Source of the DNA: Amycolatopsis thermoflava N1165
Lineage (GTDB): Bacteria; Actinomycetota; Actinomycetes; Mycobacteriales; Pseudonocardiaceae
NCBI RefSeq assembly: GCF_000473265.1
Contig: NZ_KI421511.1
Coordinates: 4,859,219-4,923,218, forward strand
Direction: 5' to 3'
Length of the DNA: 64,000 nucleotides
Positions within the stretch are counted from its first letter, which is position 1; each line of letters opens with the position of its first letter. The notes beneath the pieces were generated by a model that worked only from the letters and a program-made list of their open reading frames with translations, was not told where the DNA came from and ran no database searches. A program made the position numbers and the translations under genes. Shown one piece after another: positions 8,879-18,078 of this stretch.

Positions 8879-10186
8879 GTGACCGACGGGCTTACCACCC
8901 GCCTGGACGCCGCGGACGAGGTCACGTGGCCCGCGCGGCCCATCCCGTCTCCCAGACGGCGGCGCAACCGTATCGCGATCATCGCGCGCCGGGGCGGCAA
9001 ACTCGTGGTCGCGCTCGTGTCGGTCGCGGTGCTCACCGTGACCTGGTACGGCTGGCAGTTCATCGGCGACCCGAACTCTGGCCTGTCCACCACCCAGGTC
9101 TTCGACGAGGAGCTGCACGCGGTGCCGCTCGACGGCGCGGTGGACATCCTGCTGGTCGGCATGGACAGCCGCACCGACGCGCAGGGCAACCCGCTGCCGC
9201 GCGAGGTGCTGGACATGCTGCACGCCGGCGAGTCCGACGGCGAGAAGCAGACCGACACCATGATCCTCGTGCACATCCCGCAGGACGGGCGCCGCGCGGT
9301 GGCGATCTCGTTCCCGCGCGACTCGTGGGTCGAGCTGGCGGGCGGGTTCGGCAAGCACAAGCTCAACGGCGCGTTCGTCTACGCCTACAACGACCGGTTC
9401 CGGGAGCTCCAGCAGCAGGGCGCCGACCTGAAGTCGGCCGACGAGCAGGCCAAGGTCGCCGGCCGCAAGAACCTGATCGCCACGCTGGAGACGTTCATCG
9501 GCAAGCCGGGCATGATCGACCGCTACGCCGAGGTGAACCTCGCGAGCTTCTACGAGGTGACGAAGGCCCTCGGCGGCGTCGAGGTGTGCCTCAAGGCGCC
9601 GGTGCGGGAGCGCAAGTCCGGCGTCGACCTGCCCGCCGGGCGGCAGACCGTGGAAGGTGTGCAGGCGCTGGCGTTCGTGCGGCAGCGCTATGACCTGCCG
9701 GGCGGCGACCTGGACCGCATCGGGCGCCAGCAGGCGTTCCTGTCCGGGCTGGCCCGCAAGATGCTCTCCCGCGACGTGCTGGCCAACCCCGGCAAGCTCT
9801 CCGACGTGATCACCGCCGTGAAGAAGTCCGTCGTGCTGTCGGACAACTGGGACCTGCCGGAGTTCGCGGCCCAGATGCGCGGGCTCAACGGCGGCAACAT
9901 CGAGTTCCGCACCATCCCGGTGGTCGGCAACGCGGTCATCGGCGGCGCGGACGTCGTGCGGGTCGACCCGCAGGCCGTGCACGCGTTCGTCGACCAGCTC
10001 ACGTCCGACGGCAGCGAGCGGACGTCCTCCTCGGTCGCGCCCACGTCGTCGGCGTCCAGCGCGCCGCCCACCTCGAGCCGCCGGGCGAGTTCGTCCGTGG
10101 CGGCGCCGCCCAGCTCACCGGCCCTGACCTCGTCCTCCCCCGCGCCGCCGCCCATCACGGCGGGTGACGTGCCGTGTGTGAACTGA
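8879..10186 (+). CDS. LytR-CpsA-Psr (LCP) family cell-wall ligase 1
   Basis: A 435-residue membrane-anchored LCP protein. A short cytoplasmic N-terminus rich in arginine (RRRRNRIAI) leads into one transmembrane helix (about residues 35-60, LVVALVSVAVLTVTW). The extracellular LCP domain carries DILLVGMDSRTD, the basic pocket ISFPRDSWVEL and FVRQRYDLPGGDLDRIGRQQ. A Ser/Thr/Pro-rich tail ends in Cys-Val-Asn. LCP enzymes transfer undecaprenyl-linked glycopolymers to peptidoglycan; in mycobacteria the homologue beside rmlD (Rv3267) attaches arabinogalactan. It is followed by a second paralogue, so the pair probably arose by tandem duplication. Confidence 0.93.
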   Translation: MTDGLTTRLDAADEVTWPARPIPSPRRRRNRIAIIARRGGKLVVALVSVAVLTVTWYGWQFIGDPNSGLSTTQVFDEELHAVPLDGAVDILLVGMDSRTDAQGNPLPREVLDMLHAGESDGEKQTDTMILVHIPQDGRRAVAISFPRDSWVELAGGFGKHKLNGAFVYAYNDRFRELQQQGADLKSADEQAKVAGRKNLIATLETFIGKPGMIDRYAEVNLASFYEVTKALGGVEVCLKAPVRERKSGVDLPAGRQTVEGVQALAFVRQRYDLPGGDLDRIGRQQAFLSGLARKMLSRDVLANPGKLSDVITAVKKSVVLSDNWDLPEFAAQMRGLNGGNIEFRTIPVVGNAVIGGADVVRVDPQAVHAFVDQLTSDGSERTSSSVAPTSSASSAPPTSSRRASSSVAAPPSSPALTSSSPAPPPITAGDVPCVN

Positions 10187-10241
10187 CCTCCCGGTGCCTT
10201 AACCTGGTCCCCAGGGGCTGACGAGGGGGGAGACCACGGGG

Positions 10242-11453
10242 ATGGACGACGACGAGCCGAAACCGACGCCGTTCCCGCGGTCGAAGGATCCGGCCGACGA
10301 GCCGCGGGCCGAGCCACGCCGCCGTCGCCGCCCGTTCCGGGCCACCGGGAAGACGCTGATCGCGCTCGTGTCGGTGTTCGCGCTGGCGGCGACCGGGTAT
10401 GCGTGGGCGACCTACCACGAGGTGCAGGGCAACGTGCACACCACGGACGCCCTCGACCTGCCGGACGACAAGCCCGCGCCGCCGGCCGACGACGGCGCGG
10501 ACGACATCCTGCTGGTCGGCGCGGACGCCCGGACGGACATGCAGGGCAACGCGCTGCCGCTGCAGGTGCTCAAGACGCTGCGCACCGAGCAGACCAGCGG
10601 CGTGAACACCGACACGGTCATCATCGTGCGGCTCCCGAAGAACGGCGCGAAGCCGTACGCGGTGTCGATCCCGCGGGACACCTGGATCGACGTGCCGCGC
10701 GGCGGCCAGGGCAAGATCAACTCGGTGTACGGCGTCGCGAAGCAGGCTAAGGCCGACGAGCTGCGGCGCTCGGGCAGGCGCGACGCGGCCGGCGTCGAGC
10801 GGGACTCCGACCAGGCCGGGCGGCAGGCGCTGGTGCAGGCCGTGCAGGACTTCACGCAGGTGCGGGTCGACCACTACGCGGAGGTCAACCTGCTCGGGTT
10901 CTACCTGATCACCGAGGCGCTCGGCGGCGTGCAGGTGTGCCTGAACCACGCGACCGAGGACAAGGACTCCGGCGCCGACTTCCGGGCCGGGGTGCAGACC
11001 GTGTCCGGTGGCGAGGCGTTGTCGTTCGTGCGGCAGCGGAAGAACCTGCCGCGCGGCGACCTGGACCGGATCGTGCGGCAGCAGGCGTTCCTGTCCTCGG
11101 CGCTGCACAAGGTGCTGTCGGCCGGGGTGCTGGCGAACCCCGGCACGCTCGGCGAGCTGACCGACGCGCTGCACCGGTCGCTGGTGCTCGACCCGGACTT
11201 CGACCTGCTGCAGTTCGCGGACAAGGCCAAGGGGCTGGCCTCGGGGGACGTCACGTTCACGACGATCCCGGTGGTCAAGATCGACGGCCGCAGCCCGGAC
11301 GGCGAGCAGAGCATCGTGGAGGTGGACCCGGTCGCGGTGCGGCAGTTCTTCGCGGGCCTGGCCGGGCGGAGCGCCGGATCGGGCGGCGGCGGGGCGTCGC
11401 CGGGCGCGGCGGCGGTGCAGGCGGTACCCGCCGGCGTGACGTGTGTGAACTGA
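10242..11453 (+). CDS. LytR-CpsA-Psr (LCP) family cell-wall ligase 2
   Basis: A 403-residue paralogue of the preceding gene with the same layout: basic N-terminus (RRRRRPFRATGK), one transmembrane helix at about residues 33-53, and an extracellular LCP domain with DILLVGADARTD, VSIPRDTWIDV and FVRQRKNLPRGDLDRIVRQQ. Like its neighbour it ends in Cys-Val-Asn. It starts 55 bases after the first LCP gene behind a purine-rich ribosome-binding site, so the two are probably cotranscribed. The likely role is anchoring of a glycopolymer to peptidoglycan; whether the pair differs in substrate is unknown. Confidence 0.93.
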   Translation: MDDDEPKPTPFPRSKDPADEPRAEPRRRRRPFRATGKTLIALVSVFALAATGYAWATYHEVQGNVHTTDALDLPDDKPAPPADDGADDILLVGADARTDMQGNALPLQVLKTLRTEQTSGVNTDTVIIVRLPKNGAKPYAVSIPRDTWIDVPRGGQGKINSVYGVAKQAKADELRRSGRRDAAGVERDSDQAGRQALVQAVQDFTQVRVDHYAEVNLLGFYLITEALGGVQVCLNHATEDKDSGADFRAGVQTVSGGEALSFVRQRKNLPRGDLDRIVRQQAFLSSALHKVLSAGVLANPGTLGELTDALHRSLVLDPDFDLLQFADKAKGLASGDVTFTTIPVVKIDGRSPDGEQSIVEVDPVAVRQFFAGLAGRSAGSGGGGASPGAAAVQAVPAGVTCVN

Positions 11454-11965
11454 TCACCGGATCGGTGCGACCGGACCACGCAGCTCACGACCAAGCCGGG
11501 CACGCCCGAGGACCGGCCGACGACCGAGCCGGCTCCGGGCACGCAGCTGCCCACGGCCCGGCCCGGAGGCCGAGTGCCCCGCCACCCAGCCAGCCCCAGT
11601 GACCGAGCAGCCCACCACCCAGCCGGCCCCGGTGGGCTGCCGCCCGGCACACGACCAAGCCGGCCCCCACGGTGGTCCTCACGACCGCGCGTAGGTGAGC
11701 CGCGCTGCTCAAGCTGTACCTCGCCCGGCCGCGGCTGTTCCACCACGACGCGCTGGACGCCTACGAGCGCCGTGGGCAGTGCCGCGATCGTCGTCGCGGC
11801 CTACGGCACGGGCCCGGCGAACCGGTCCGCCCCTCAGACCCGGTGGTGCCGCCGCCACGCCGAGCGCCGTGCCGTCCCGCACCCGACCACGTCGCCATCG
11901 GACGCTTCACCCCGCGCGACCACCCCGCAGTGATCCGAGGCGGTCCGGGAGGCAGAATCGGCGGC
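11454..11965. other. Gap without a convincing gene
   Basis: About 510 bases between the second LCP gene and the TIGR03089 gene. The first part is Pro/Thr-rich in one plus-strand frame (EDRPTTEPAPGTQLP), like an LCP tail. A segment near 11705-11780 reads LKLYLARPRLFHHDALDAYE in another frame. Neither has a proper start or full length. These may be remnants of decayed genes, or chance open frames in GC-rich DNA. No promoter, terminator or RNA gene could be supported. Confidence 0.4.
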
Positions 11966-12664
11966 GTGAGCCTGACCGACGCGTTGTTCCGACCCCTGCT
12001 CGCCCAGCCGGGGAAGCCGCTGATCACCCACTACGACGACGCGGCGGGCACCCGGGTCGAGCTGTCGGTGGCGACCACCGCGAACTGGGCGGCGAAGACG
12101 GCGAACTGGCTGGTCGAGGAGTTCGACGTGGAGCCGGGCGACCCGGTGGCCGTGGTGCTGCCCGCGCACTGGCAGACGGCGGGCGTGCTGCTGGGCGCGT
12201 GGTGGTGCGGCGCGGAGGTGGTCGCTTCGCCGGCCGGGGCGCGGGTGGCGTTCGTGGCGCCGGGCGGTTCCGGTGCGGGCGCCGAGTCGACGGCGGTGGT
12301 GGCGCTGGACCCGATGGGCCGCGGGCTGACCGCGCCGGTGCCGGGCGCGCTGGACTACCTCAACGAGGCGCGCGCGTACGGCGACGACTTCAGCCCGATG
12401 ATCCCGATCGCCGGTGACACGCCGGCGCTCGCGGGGTCCACTGTGGACGAGGTGCTGACGGAGGCGCGTTCCCGGGCAGGCGCACTGGGTTCCAGCGCGC
12501 GCGTGCTGTCCACTGTGGAGTGGAGCGTGCCGGAGGGGGTGCTGGGCGGCCTGCTGACCCCGTTGTCAGCGGGCGCCCACCTGGTGCAGATCTCCAATCC
12601 GGACCCGTCGAAGCTGGACGACCGCAGGGCCGCCGAGCGGACGACGGTCGACCTGCTCGCCTAG
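11966..12664 (+). CDS. TIGR03089 family protein (AMP-binding-like N-terminal fragment fold)
   Basis: A 232-residue protein of the actinobacterial TIGR03089 family, which resembles the N-terminal part of acyl-adenylate-forming enzymes but lacks the catalytic C-terminal domain. Seen: TDALFRPLLAQPGKPLITHY, NWLVEEFDVEPGDPVAVVLP (the typical AMP-ligase beta-strand region) and GVLLGAWWCGAEVV. GTG 11966 is chosen because family members start at this point; the frame is open upstream. Its place after the LCP gene matches Rv3268 following Rv3267. Function is not established. Its TAG stop overlaps the stop of the convergent DoxX gene within a single CTAG. Confidence 0.85.
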   Translation: MSLTDALFRPLLAQPGKPLITHYDDAAGTRVELSVATTANWAAKTANWLVEEFDVEPGDPVAVVLPAHWQTAGVLLGAWWCGAEVVASPAGARVAFVAPGGSGAGAESTAVVALDPMGRGLTAPVPGALDYLNEARAYGDDFSPMIPIAGDTPALAGSTVDEVLTEARSRAGALGSSARVLSTVEWSVPEGVLGGLLTPLSAGAHLVQISNPDPSKLDDRRAAERTTVDLLA

Positions 12665-13089
12665 GCGGTCTGCAGCTCGGCCTTGCGGGCCCGGCGCCGC
12701 CCGACGAGCAGATGGTCGAGCGAGAGGCGTCCGCCGTTGAACCCGAACGCGAGGGCCGCCGCGCCGAGGACGAGCACGAGTTCGTAGCCGCCCTGACCGG
12801 TCAGGCCTGCGTCGAGGTGCACCCAGAAGATCGCGCCGACCATGTCCACGGCGAACAGCACACCCAGGACGGGCAGCGCGGCGCCGAGGATGAACGCGAC
12901 CGCGCCCACGGTCTCGATGACGATGAGGAAGAGCGCGGACAGGGTGGGCAGCGGCACGCCGATGCCGCTCATCATGGCGGTGACCCCGTCCAGGCCGGCG
13001 TCCCACTTCTGCAGGCCGTGCGCGAGGAAGACCACCCCCACCGCCACCCGGCCGATCAACAACGTCACGTCCTTGACCCGGTCGAACAT
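12661..13089 (-). CDS. DoxX family membrane protein
   Basis: A 142-residue protein with four predicted transmembrane helices (LIGRVAVGVVFLAHGLQKW, LSALFLIVIETVGAVAFI, VLGVLFAVDMVGAIFWV, YELVLVLGAAALAFGF) and the DoxX hallmark HGLQKW. DoxX proteins sit in the membrane and are linked to redox or thiol homeostasis in actinobacteria; the exact activity here is unknown. The ATG at 13089 follows a GGGGAG ribosome-binding site. A 14-base inverted repeat lies immediately upstream. The stop shares CTAG with the convergent TIGR03089 gene. Confidence 0.88.
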   Translation of the reverse strand: MFDRVKDVTLLIGRVAVGVVFLAHGLQKWDAGLDGVTAMMSGIGVPLPTLSALFLIVIETVGAVAFILGAALPVLGVLFAVDMVGAIFWVHLDAGLTGQGGYELVLVLGAAALAFGFNGGRLSLDHLLVGRRRARKAELQTA

Positions 13090-13106
13090 CGCAGCTCCCC
13101 GTTCTG

Positions 13107-13120
13107 GTTGAAGTTTCAAC
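13107..13120. promoter_or_regulatory. Inverted repeat upstream of doxX, putative repressor site
   Basis: GTTGAAGTTTCAAC at 13107-13120 is a perfect 6-base inverted repeat with a two-base centre, starting 18 bases before the DoxX start. Its symmetry and position fit a MarR-type or similar dimeric repressor. No regulator gene is adjacent, so the protein that binds is unknown. Confidence 0.45.
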
Positions 13121-13298
13121 TAGCAGGGTCGACGGTACCGGAGCCAGGTGAGCGGATTGTGAAAAACCCACATTCTGGACATGAACGCGTGAGCAGGCGC
13201 ACACAGCGCGTCGGCGTCCCCGTTTCCTCGTCGACCGCCCAGCGGCCCGCCTGCGCCTCTCCGAACAGATGTTTCGCGCAAGTCGCAGGAAAGGGCAC

Positions 13299-13337
13299 AA
13301 AAAAACGCGGCGTCCGAGCCAACGCCCGAACGCCGCG
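13299..13337 (-). terminator. Rho-independent terminator of the acyl-CoA dehydrogenase gene
   Basis: On the reverse strand an 8-base GC stem (arms 13330-13337 and 13306-13313) is followed directly by a run of seven T (13305-13299). It lies 18 bases past the dehydrogenase stop. A further A-run at 13340-13345 on the other side makes the structure partly symmetrical, so it could also act on the opposite strand. Confidence 0.8.
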
Positions 13338-13355
13338 CCAAAAAACCCGCGGGAA

Positions 13356-14516
13356 TCAGCCCTTCAACAGAGCCCGCGCCATCACCATGCGCTGGATCTG
13401 GTTCGTCCCCTCGTAGATCTGGGTGATCTTCGCGTCGCGCATCATGCGTTCCACCGGGAAGTCGCGGGTGTAGCCGGCGCCGCCGAAGAGCTGGACCGCG
13501 TCGGTGGTCACCGACATCGCCACGTCGGATGCGTAGGACTTCGCCGCCGAGGCCATGAAACCGGCACGCGCGTCGCCGCGCTCGGTGGCTGCCGCGGAGG
13601 CGTACACGAGGTGCCGGGCGGCCTCGATCTTCGTGCCCATGTCCGCCAGCATGAACTGCACGCCCTGGAACTCACCGATCGCGCGACCGAACTGCTTGCG
13701 CTCCTTCACATACGCCACGGCCGCGTCCAGCGCGCCCTGCGCGATGCCCAGCGCCTGCGCCCCGATCGTCGGCCGGGTGTGGTCGAGCGTGCGCAGCGCC
13801 GTCTTCAGCCCGGTGCCCGGCTCGCCGATGATCCGGTCCGCCGGGATCGTGCAGTTCTCGAAGTAGATCTCCCGCGTCGGCGAACCCTTGATGCCCAGCT
13901 TCTTCTCCTTCGGGCCGACCGAGAAGCCCGGGTCGTCCTTGTGCACCACGAACGCCGAAATCCCGTTCGACTTCTTCGGCGCGTCCGGGTCGGTCACCGC
14001 CATCACCGTGTACCACGTCGACTCGCCGGCGTTGGTGATCCACGCCTTCGTCCCGTTCAGCACCCAGTGGTCACCGTCCAGCCGGGCCCGCGTGCGCATC
14101 GACGCGGTGTCCGAACCGGCCTCCCGCTCCGACAACCCGTAGGAGGCCGTCGCCCCGGCCGCGATCTCCGGCAGCACCAGCTTCTTCAGCTCGGCCGACG
14201 CCGACAGGATGATCGGCTGCGTCCCCAGCTTGTTGACCGCCGGGATCAGCGACGCCGACGCGTCGACCCGCGCGACCTCCTCGATCACGATGCACGCCGC
14301 GATCGCGTCCGCACCCTGCCCCTCGTACTCGTCGGGGATGTGCACCGCGTTGAAGCCCGAGGCGTTCAGCGCCCGCAGGGCCTCGACCGGGTACCGCTCC
14401 TGTTCGTCCACCTCGGCGGCGTAAGGTGCGATCTCCTTCTCCGCCAGCGCACGCACGGCAGCACGCAGCTCCTCGTGCTCCTCGGCCAGCTGGTAGAGGC
14501 CCGGGGTCTCCGACAC
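13356..14516 (-). CDS. Acyl-CoA dehydrogenase (FadE25-like)
   Basis: A 386-residue FAD-dependent acyl-CoA dehydrogenase that introduces an alpha-beta double bond into acyl-CoA. Seen: N-terminal helical domain (ALAEKEIAPYAAEVDEQ), FAD/substrate signature ASYGLSEREAGSD, WITNAG, RPTIGAQALGIAQGAL, and the C-terminal IYEGTNQIQRMVMAR carrying the catalytic glutamate. AGGTGA at 14527-14522 favours the GTG at 14516; GTG codons at 14525 and 14537 are alternatives that add 3 or 7 residues. Its place upstream of purE/purK is the same as FadE25 (Rv3274c). A terminator follows at 13299-13337. Confidence 0.94.
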   Translation of the reverse strand: MSETPGLYQLAEEHEELRAAVRALAEKEIAPYAAEVDEQERYPVEALRALNASGFNAVHIPDEYEGQGADAIAACIVIEEVARVDASASLIPAVNKLGTQPIILSASAELKKLVLPEIAAGATASYGLSEREAGSDTASMRTRARLDGDHWVLNGTKAWITNAGESTWYTVMAVTDPDAPKKSNGISAFVVHKDDPGFSVGPKEKKLGIKGSPTREIYFENCTIPADRIIGEPGTGLKTALRTLDHTRPTIGAQALGIAQGALDAAVAYVKERKQFGRAIGEFQGVQFMLADMGTKIEAARHLVYASAAATERGDARAGFMASAAKSYASDVAMSVTTDAVQLFGGAGYTRDFPVERMMRDAKITQIYEGTNQIQRMVMARALLKG

Positions 14517-14622
14517 CTTCGTCACCTTTCCTCGCACGGGTAAGAAGTCCGCCGTCCATGTTAGTAGTCGTTCACCAGCCGGAATTGTGTTCTGGGCCGC
14601 ACCTTCGCTCTATGGTGGGGTG

Positions 14623-16284
14623 ATGCCGATCACTGCTGCTGGGTCATGGCCGCCCCACTTCCCGAGATCGCTGGAGTACCCCGACGTCCCCGCCGGGTCG
14701 ATCCTCGCCGGCGCCGCGAAGCGCTACGGCGACCGAACCGCGTTCACCCACCACGACCGCTCCCTCACCTACGCCCAGACGTACGGCGCCGCGTGCCGGT
14801 TCGCCAACGCGCTCCGGGCGCGGGGCATCGGGCCTGGCGCGACCGTCGCCATCCACCTGCCCAACTGCCTCCCCTACCCGATCGCCTACTACGGGATCCT
14901 GCTCGCCGGCGCGACCTTCACCCCGGCGAACCCGCTGCTGCCGCCCGCGGACCTCGCCCACCAGCTCGCCGACTCCGGCGCCGTCGCCGTGGTCACGCTC
15001 GGCAAGGTCGCCCCGGCGCTCACCGCGGTGCGCGACCGGACCGCCGTCGAGCTGGTCGTGGTCGTCGCGCCGGACGACCTCGCCGACGGACAGGTGGAGT
15101 TCCAGTCGTTCCTCGCCGACCAGCCGGACACCCGCCCCGAGCTGGACATCGACACCCGCACCCACCTCGCCCACCTCTCCTACACCGGCGGCACCACCGG
15201 CCGGTCCAAGGGCGTGCGGCTGCCGCACCGCAACGTCGTCGTCAACACGCTGCAGTACGCCTGCTGGGGCACCGGCTCGCTGCCGGCGCTGGACGACGAC
15301 GGCGACCTCACGCTGGACCAGGTCGGCAGCCCGGACGAGTGGCCGACCCGGCTGGGCACCGGCTCGGGCATCAACCTCACGCCGTGGTTCCACGCCATGG
15401 GCACCATCGGCGGGCTCAACGTCCCGGTGATGAGCGGCGGGTCCACCACGCTGCACGACCGCTTCGACCCGGTCGCCTACCTCGCCGACGCCGAGCGGCT
15501 GCGGGTCACGTCGATCGGCGGCGCGCCCGCCCTGTTCGCGGCCCTGCTGGCCAGCCCGGACCTCGCCACGCGTGACCTGTCGAGCGTGCGGGGCATCAGC
15601 TCCGGCGCCGCGCCGCTGCCGCACGAGATGCTGAAGGCGCTGGCCGCGCGGTTCCCGGACGCGGTGATCAGCGAGGGCTACGGCCTGACCGAGGTCACCA
15701 TGGGCGCCACGATCAACCCGGCGTTCCGGTCCGGGCTGCGCAAGCAGGGGTCGGTGGGCGTGCCGGTGTTCGACACCGAGGTCAAGATCGTGCCGCTGGA
15801 GGGCGGCGAGGACCCGGTGCCCGAGGGCGAGCAGGGCGAGGTGTGCATCCGCGGGCCGCAGGTGATGGCGGGCTACCACAACCGGCCCGACGAGACCGCC
15901 GCCGTGCTGGTGGACGGCTGGCTGCACACCGGCGACATCGGCGTGCTGGACAAGGACGGCTACCTGTCCATTGTGGACCGCAAGAAGGACATGCTGCTGT
16001 ACAAGGGGTACAACGTATACCCACGGGAGCTGGAGGAGCTGCTCATCGCGCACCCCGGCGTCGCGGCGGCGGCCGTCGTGGGGCGCAAGCAGGACGATGT
16101 CGGTGAGCTGCCGGTGGCCTTCGTCGTGCGGGCGGAGGAGAACGTGACCGAGGCGGAGATCCTGTCCGCGGTCAACGACAACGTCCTGCCCTACAAGCGG
16201 ATCCGGGAGCTGCGGTTCGTCGACGAGATCCCGGTGTCGGCGGCGGGCAAGATCCTGAAGCGCGAGCTGCGGCAGCGGCTCTAG
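14623..16284 (+). CDS. Acyl-CoA synthetase / AMP-dependent ligase
   Basis: A 553-residue ANL-superfamily enzyme that activates a carboxylic acid as acyl-AMP and transfers it to CoA. Seen: the P-loop YTGGTTGRSKGV (about residue 187), a glycine/alanine-rich core region, ISEGYGLTEVTMG, the hinge HTGDIGVLDKDGYLSIVDRKKD, YNVYPRELEELL, and catalytic lysine region SAAGKILKREL. This is the profile of long-chain fatty acyl-CoA ligases. ATG 14623 is preceded by a GGTGGGG element; the frame is open further upstream. It is divergent from the acyl-CoA dehydrogenase and ends in a CTAG shared with the F420 enzyme gene. Confidence 0.93.
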   Translation: MPITAAGSWPPHFPRSLEYPDVPAGSILAGAAKRYGDRTAFTHHDRSLTYAQTYGAACRFANALRARGIGPGATVAIHLPNCLPYPIAYYGILLAGATFTPANPLLPPADLAHQLADSGAVAVVTLGKVAPALTAVRDRTAVELVVVVAPDDLADGQVEFQSFLADQPDTRPELDIDTRTHLAHLSYTGGTTGRSKGVRLPHRNVVVNTLQYACWGTGSLPALDDDGDLTLDQVGSPDEWPTRLGTGSGINLTPWFHAMGTIGGLNVPVMSGGSTTLHDRFDPVAYLADAERLRVTSIGGAPALFAALLASPDLATRDLSSVRGISSGAAPLPHEMLKALAARFPDAVISEGYGLTEVTMGATINPAFRSGLRKQGSVGVPVFDTEVKIVPLEGGEDPVPEGEQGEVCIRGPQVMAGYHNRPDETAAVLVDGWLHTGDIGVLDKDGYLSIVDRKKDMLLYKGYNVYPRELEELLIAHPGVAAAAVVGRKQDDVGELPVAFVVRAEENVTEAEILSAVNDNVLPYKRIRELRFVDEIPVSAAGKILKRELRQRL

Positions 16285-17315
16285 AGCGCCGGCAGGACCC
16301 GGGCGCGGTAGAACTCGATCGCCACGCCCGGGTCCTCCTGCGGGAAGTGCAGGAACGGCGTCACGCCCGCGTCGAGCAGCTTCCGCACCGCCGCGACGTG
16401 CACCGCCGGATCGGTGCCCACCGCCCAGCGGCCGGCCACCTCCGCCAGCGGCGTCGCCTGCGCGGCCTCCTGGATCGCCTCCGGGTTGGGCAGATCGGCC
16501 GGGTTCACCGTGAACCGCCACCGCTGCGCGGCCAGGTCGATCTCGCGCTGGTCGCCGACCACGGCGAACAGTTCGGCCCACTTCGGCATCGTGTCCGGGT
16601 TCTTCCCCGCCGCCCGCGCGCCGGCCGCGAACGCGTCCCGCAGCGCCGGGTCGAGGGACGCTCCGGCCTGGGTGATCCAGCCGTCGCCGTGCTGGCCGGC
16701 CAGCCGTGCGCTCTTCGGGCCCTGCGCGGCCACGTACACCGGCGGCGGTTTCGACGGCAGGTCGTACAGCTTGAGCTGGTCGGTCGAGAAGAACCGGCCG
16801 CGGAAGGTGACCCGCTCCCCCGTCCACAACCGCCGGATCAGCGTGATCGCCTCGACCAGCCGGTCGTGCCGCTCGGCGTAGCGGCCGTACTGGCCGGTGC
16901 CCGCCTGCTCGTTGACCGCCTCACCGGTGCCGAGCCCGAGGAACGTCCGTCCCGGCGCCAGCAGTTCCAGGGAGGCAAACGCTTGTGCGACCTCGGTCGG
17001 GTGGTGCCGGTAGCTCGGGCAGGTCACGCCGGAGCCGAACGTGACGCGCCGCGTGCGCTCACCGACCAGTGCGAGCGTCAGCCACGGGAACATCGAGTGC
17101 CCCTGGTTGTCCTGCCACGGTTGCAGGTGGTCGCTGGCCCAGACGAACGCGAAACCCGCCGCCTCCGCCTGCCGCGCGTAGTCCAGCAGCCGCGACGTCG
17201 GAAACTGTTCGTGCGACAACACCAGCCCGACGGGTGCTCGTGCCGCGGGCGGCTCGGCCCGGACGAACCCGGCGGATGCGGCGAACATGCCCAGCGTGCG
17301 GCGCGAGAACTCCAT
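16281..17315 (-). CDS. Tat-exported LLM-class F420-dependent oxidoreductase
   Basis: A 344-residue luciferase-like enzyme. The N-terminus has a twin-arginine motif, SRRTLGMF, followed by a hydrophobic stretch, so Tat export is likely. The catalytic domain shows FVWASDHLQPW (F420-dependent glucose-6-phosphate dehydrogenase-type motif), GSGVTCPSYRHHP, FLGLGTGEAVNE and YVAAQGPKSARLAG. The combination of a Tat signal with an F420-type TIM barrel resembles the mycobacterial F420-dependent hydroxymycolic acid dehydrogenase (Rv0132c). Substrate is unproven; a cell-envelope lipid is plausible. ATG 17315 places the signal peptide at the start. It is divergent from the cutinase gene and shares a CTAG stop with the acyl-CoA ligase. 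Confidence 0.88.
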   Translation of the reverse strand: MEFSRRTLGMFAASAGFVRAEPPAARAPVGLVLSHEQFPTSRLLDYARQAEAAGFAFVWASDHLQPWQDNQGHSMFPWLTLALVGERTRRVTFGSGVTCPSYRHHPTEVAQAFASLELLAPGRTFLGLGTGEAVNEQAGTGQYGRYAERHDRLVEAITLIRRLWTGERVTFRGRFFSTDQLKLYDLPSKPPPVYVAAQGPKSARLAGQHGDGWITQAGASLDPALRDAFAAGARAAGKNPDTMPKWAELFAVVGDQREIDLAAQRWRFTVNPADLPNPEAIQEAAQATPLAEVAGRWAVGTDPAVHVAAVRKLLDAGVTPFLHFPQEDPGVAIEFYRARVLPAL

Positions 17316-17415
17316 GATCGCCGAGTACCCGCCGGAAACCGGACCGACCAGGAGTTCACCGACACTGGTGATTTCACCGATGCCCCGGGCAACACGATGG
17401 CGGGAAACTCGGTGA

Positions 17416-18078
17416 ATGGTCCACAACAGACTTCGCAAACTGGCCCTGCTCGCCTGCGCCGTCGTCGGCCTGGCCGGCACTGCGGTGGCCGGCAATGCCA
17501 CCGCCGACGCCGCCGCCTGCTCCGACCTGGAGATCGTCTTCGCTCGCGGCAGCGGCGAGGCGCCCGGCCTCGGCATCACGGGCACCCCGCTGGTCTCCGA
17601 CGTGAAGTCCGCGCTGTCCTCGGCGTCGGTCTCGTCCTACGCGGTCAACTACGCCGCGAGCTACGACCAGACCAGCGCGGGCCCCGGCGCCACCGACATG
17701 AGCAACCACATCAAGTCCACCGCGGCCGCGTGCCCGGACACCAAGTTCGCGATCGGCGGCTACTCGCAGGGCGCGAGCGTCACCGACATCGCGATCGGCA
17801 TCCGGACCTACCTCGGCACCGGGCAGACCATCCCGACCGAGCTGGCGCCGCGCGTGGTCGCGGTGATCGCGTTCGGCAACCCGCTCGGCCTGTACGGGCA
17901 GACGATCAAGACGGCCAGCCCGGCCTACGGCCCGAAGTCACTGGAGTTCTGCAACCGCGGCGACACCGTCTGCGGCGGCACGGGCACCGGACCGGGCTAC
18001 GGCCACCTCAGCTACGCCACGGACGGCAGCGTCGACCAGGCGGCGGCATTCATCGCGAAGCAGTACAACGCGAGCTAG
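17416..18078 (+). CDS. Cutinase family secreted esterase/lipase
   Basis: A 220-residue secreted alpha/beta hydrolase. An N-terminal signal peptide (residues 1 to about 33, core [18 protein letters not shown]) precedes [14 protein letters not shown]. The catalytic serine lies in GYSQGA, the aspartate region in [10 protein letters not shown], and the histidine in YGHLSYA. Paired cysteines are consistent with the cutinase disulfides. Such enzymes hydrolyse polyester or lipid esters outside the cell; the actual substrate is unknown. It overlaps purE tail to tail in a shared CTAG. Confidence 0.92.
   Translation: MVHNRLRKLALLACAVVGLAGTAVAGNATADAAACSDLEIVFARGSGEAPGLGITGTPLVSDVKSALSSASVSSYAVNYAASYDQTSAGPGATDMSNHIKSTAAACPDTKFAIGGYSQGASVTDIAIGIRTYLGTGQTIPTELAPRVVAVIAFGNPLGLYGQTIKTASPAYGPKSLEFCNRGDTVCGGTGTGPGYGHLSYATDGSVDQAAAFIAKQYNAS

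Noticed and set aside
13116..13341. Two short minus-strand open frames upstream of doxX
   Set aside because: They overlap the operator-like repeat and the terminator, with no ribosome-binding site or recognised domain.
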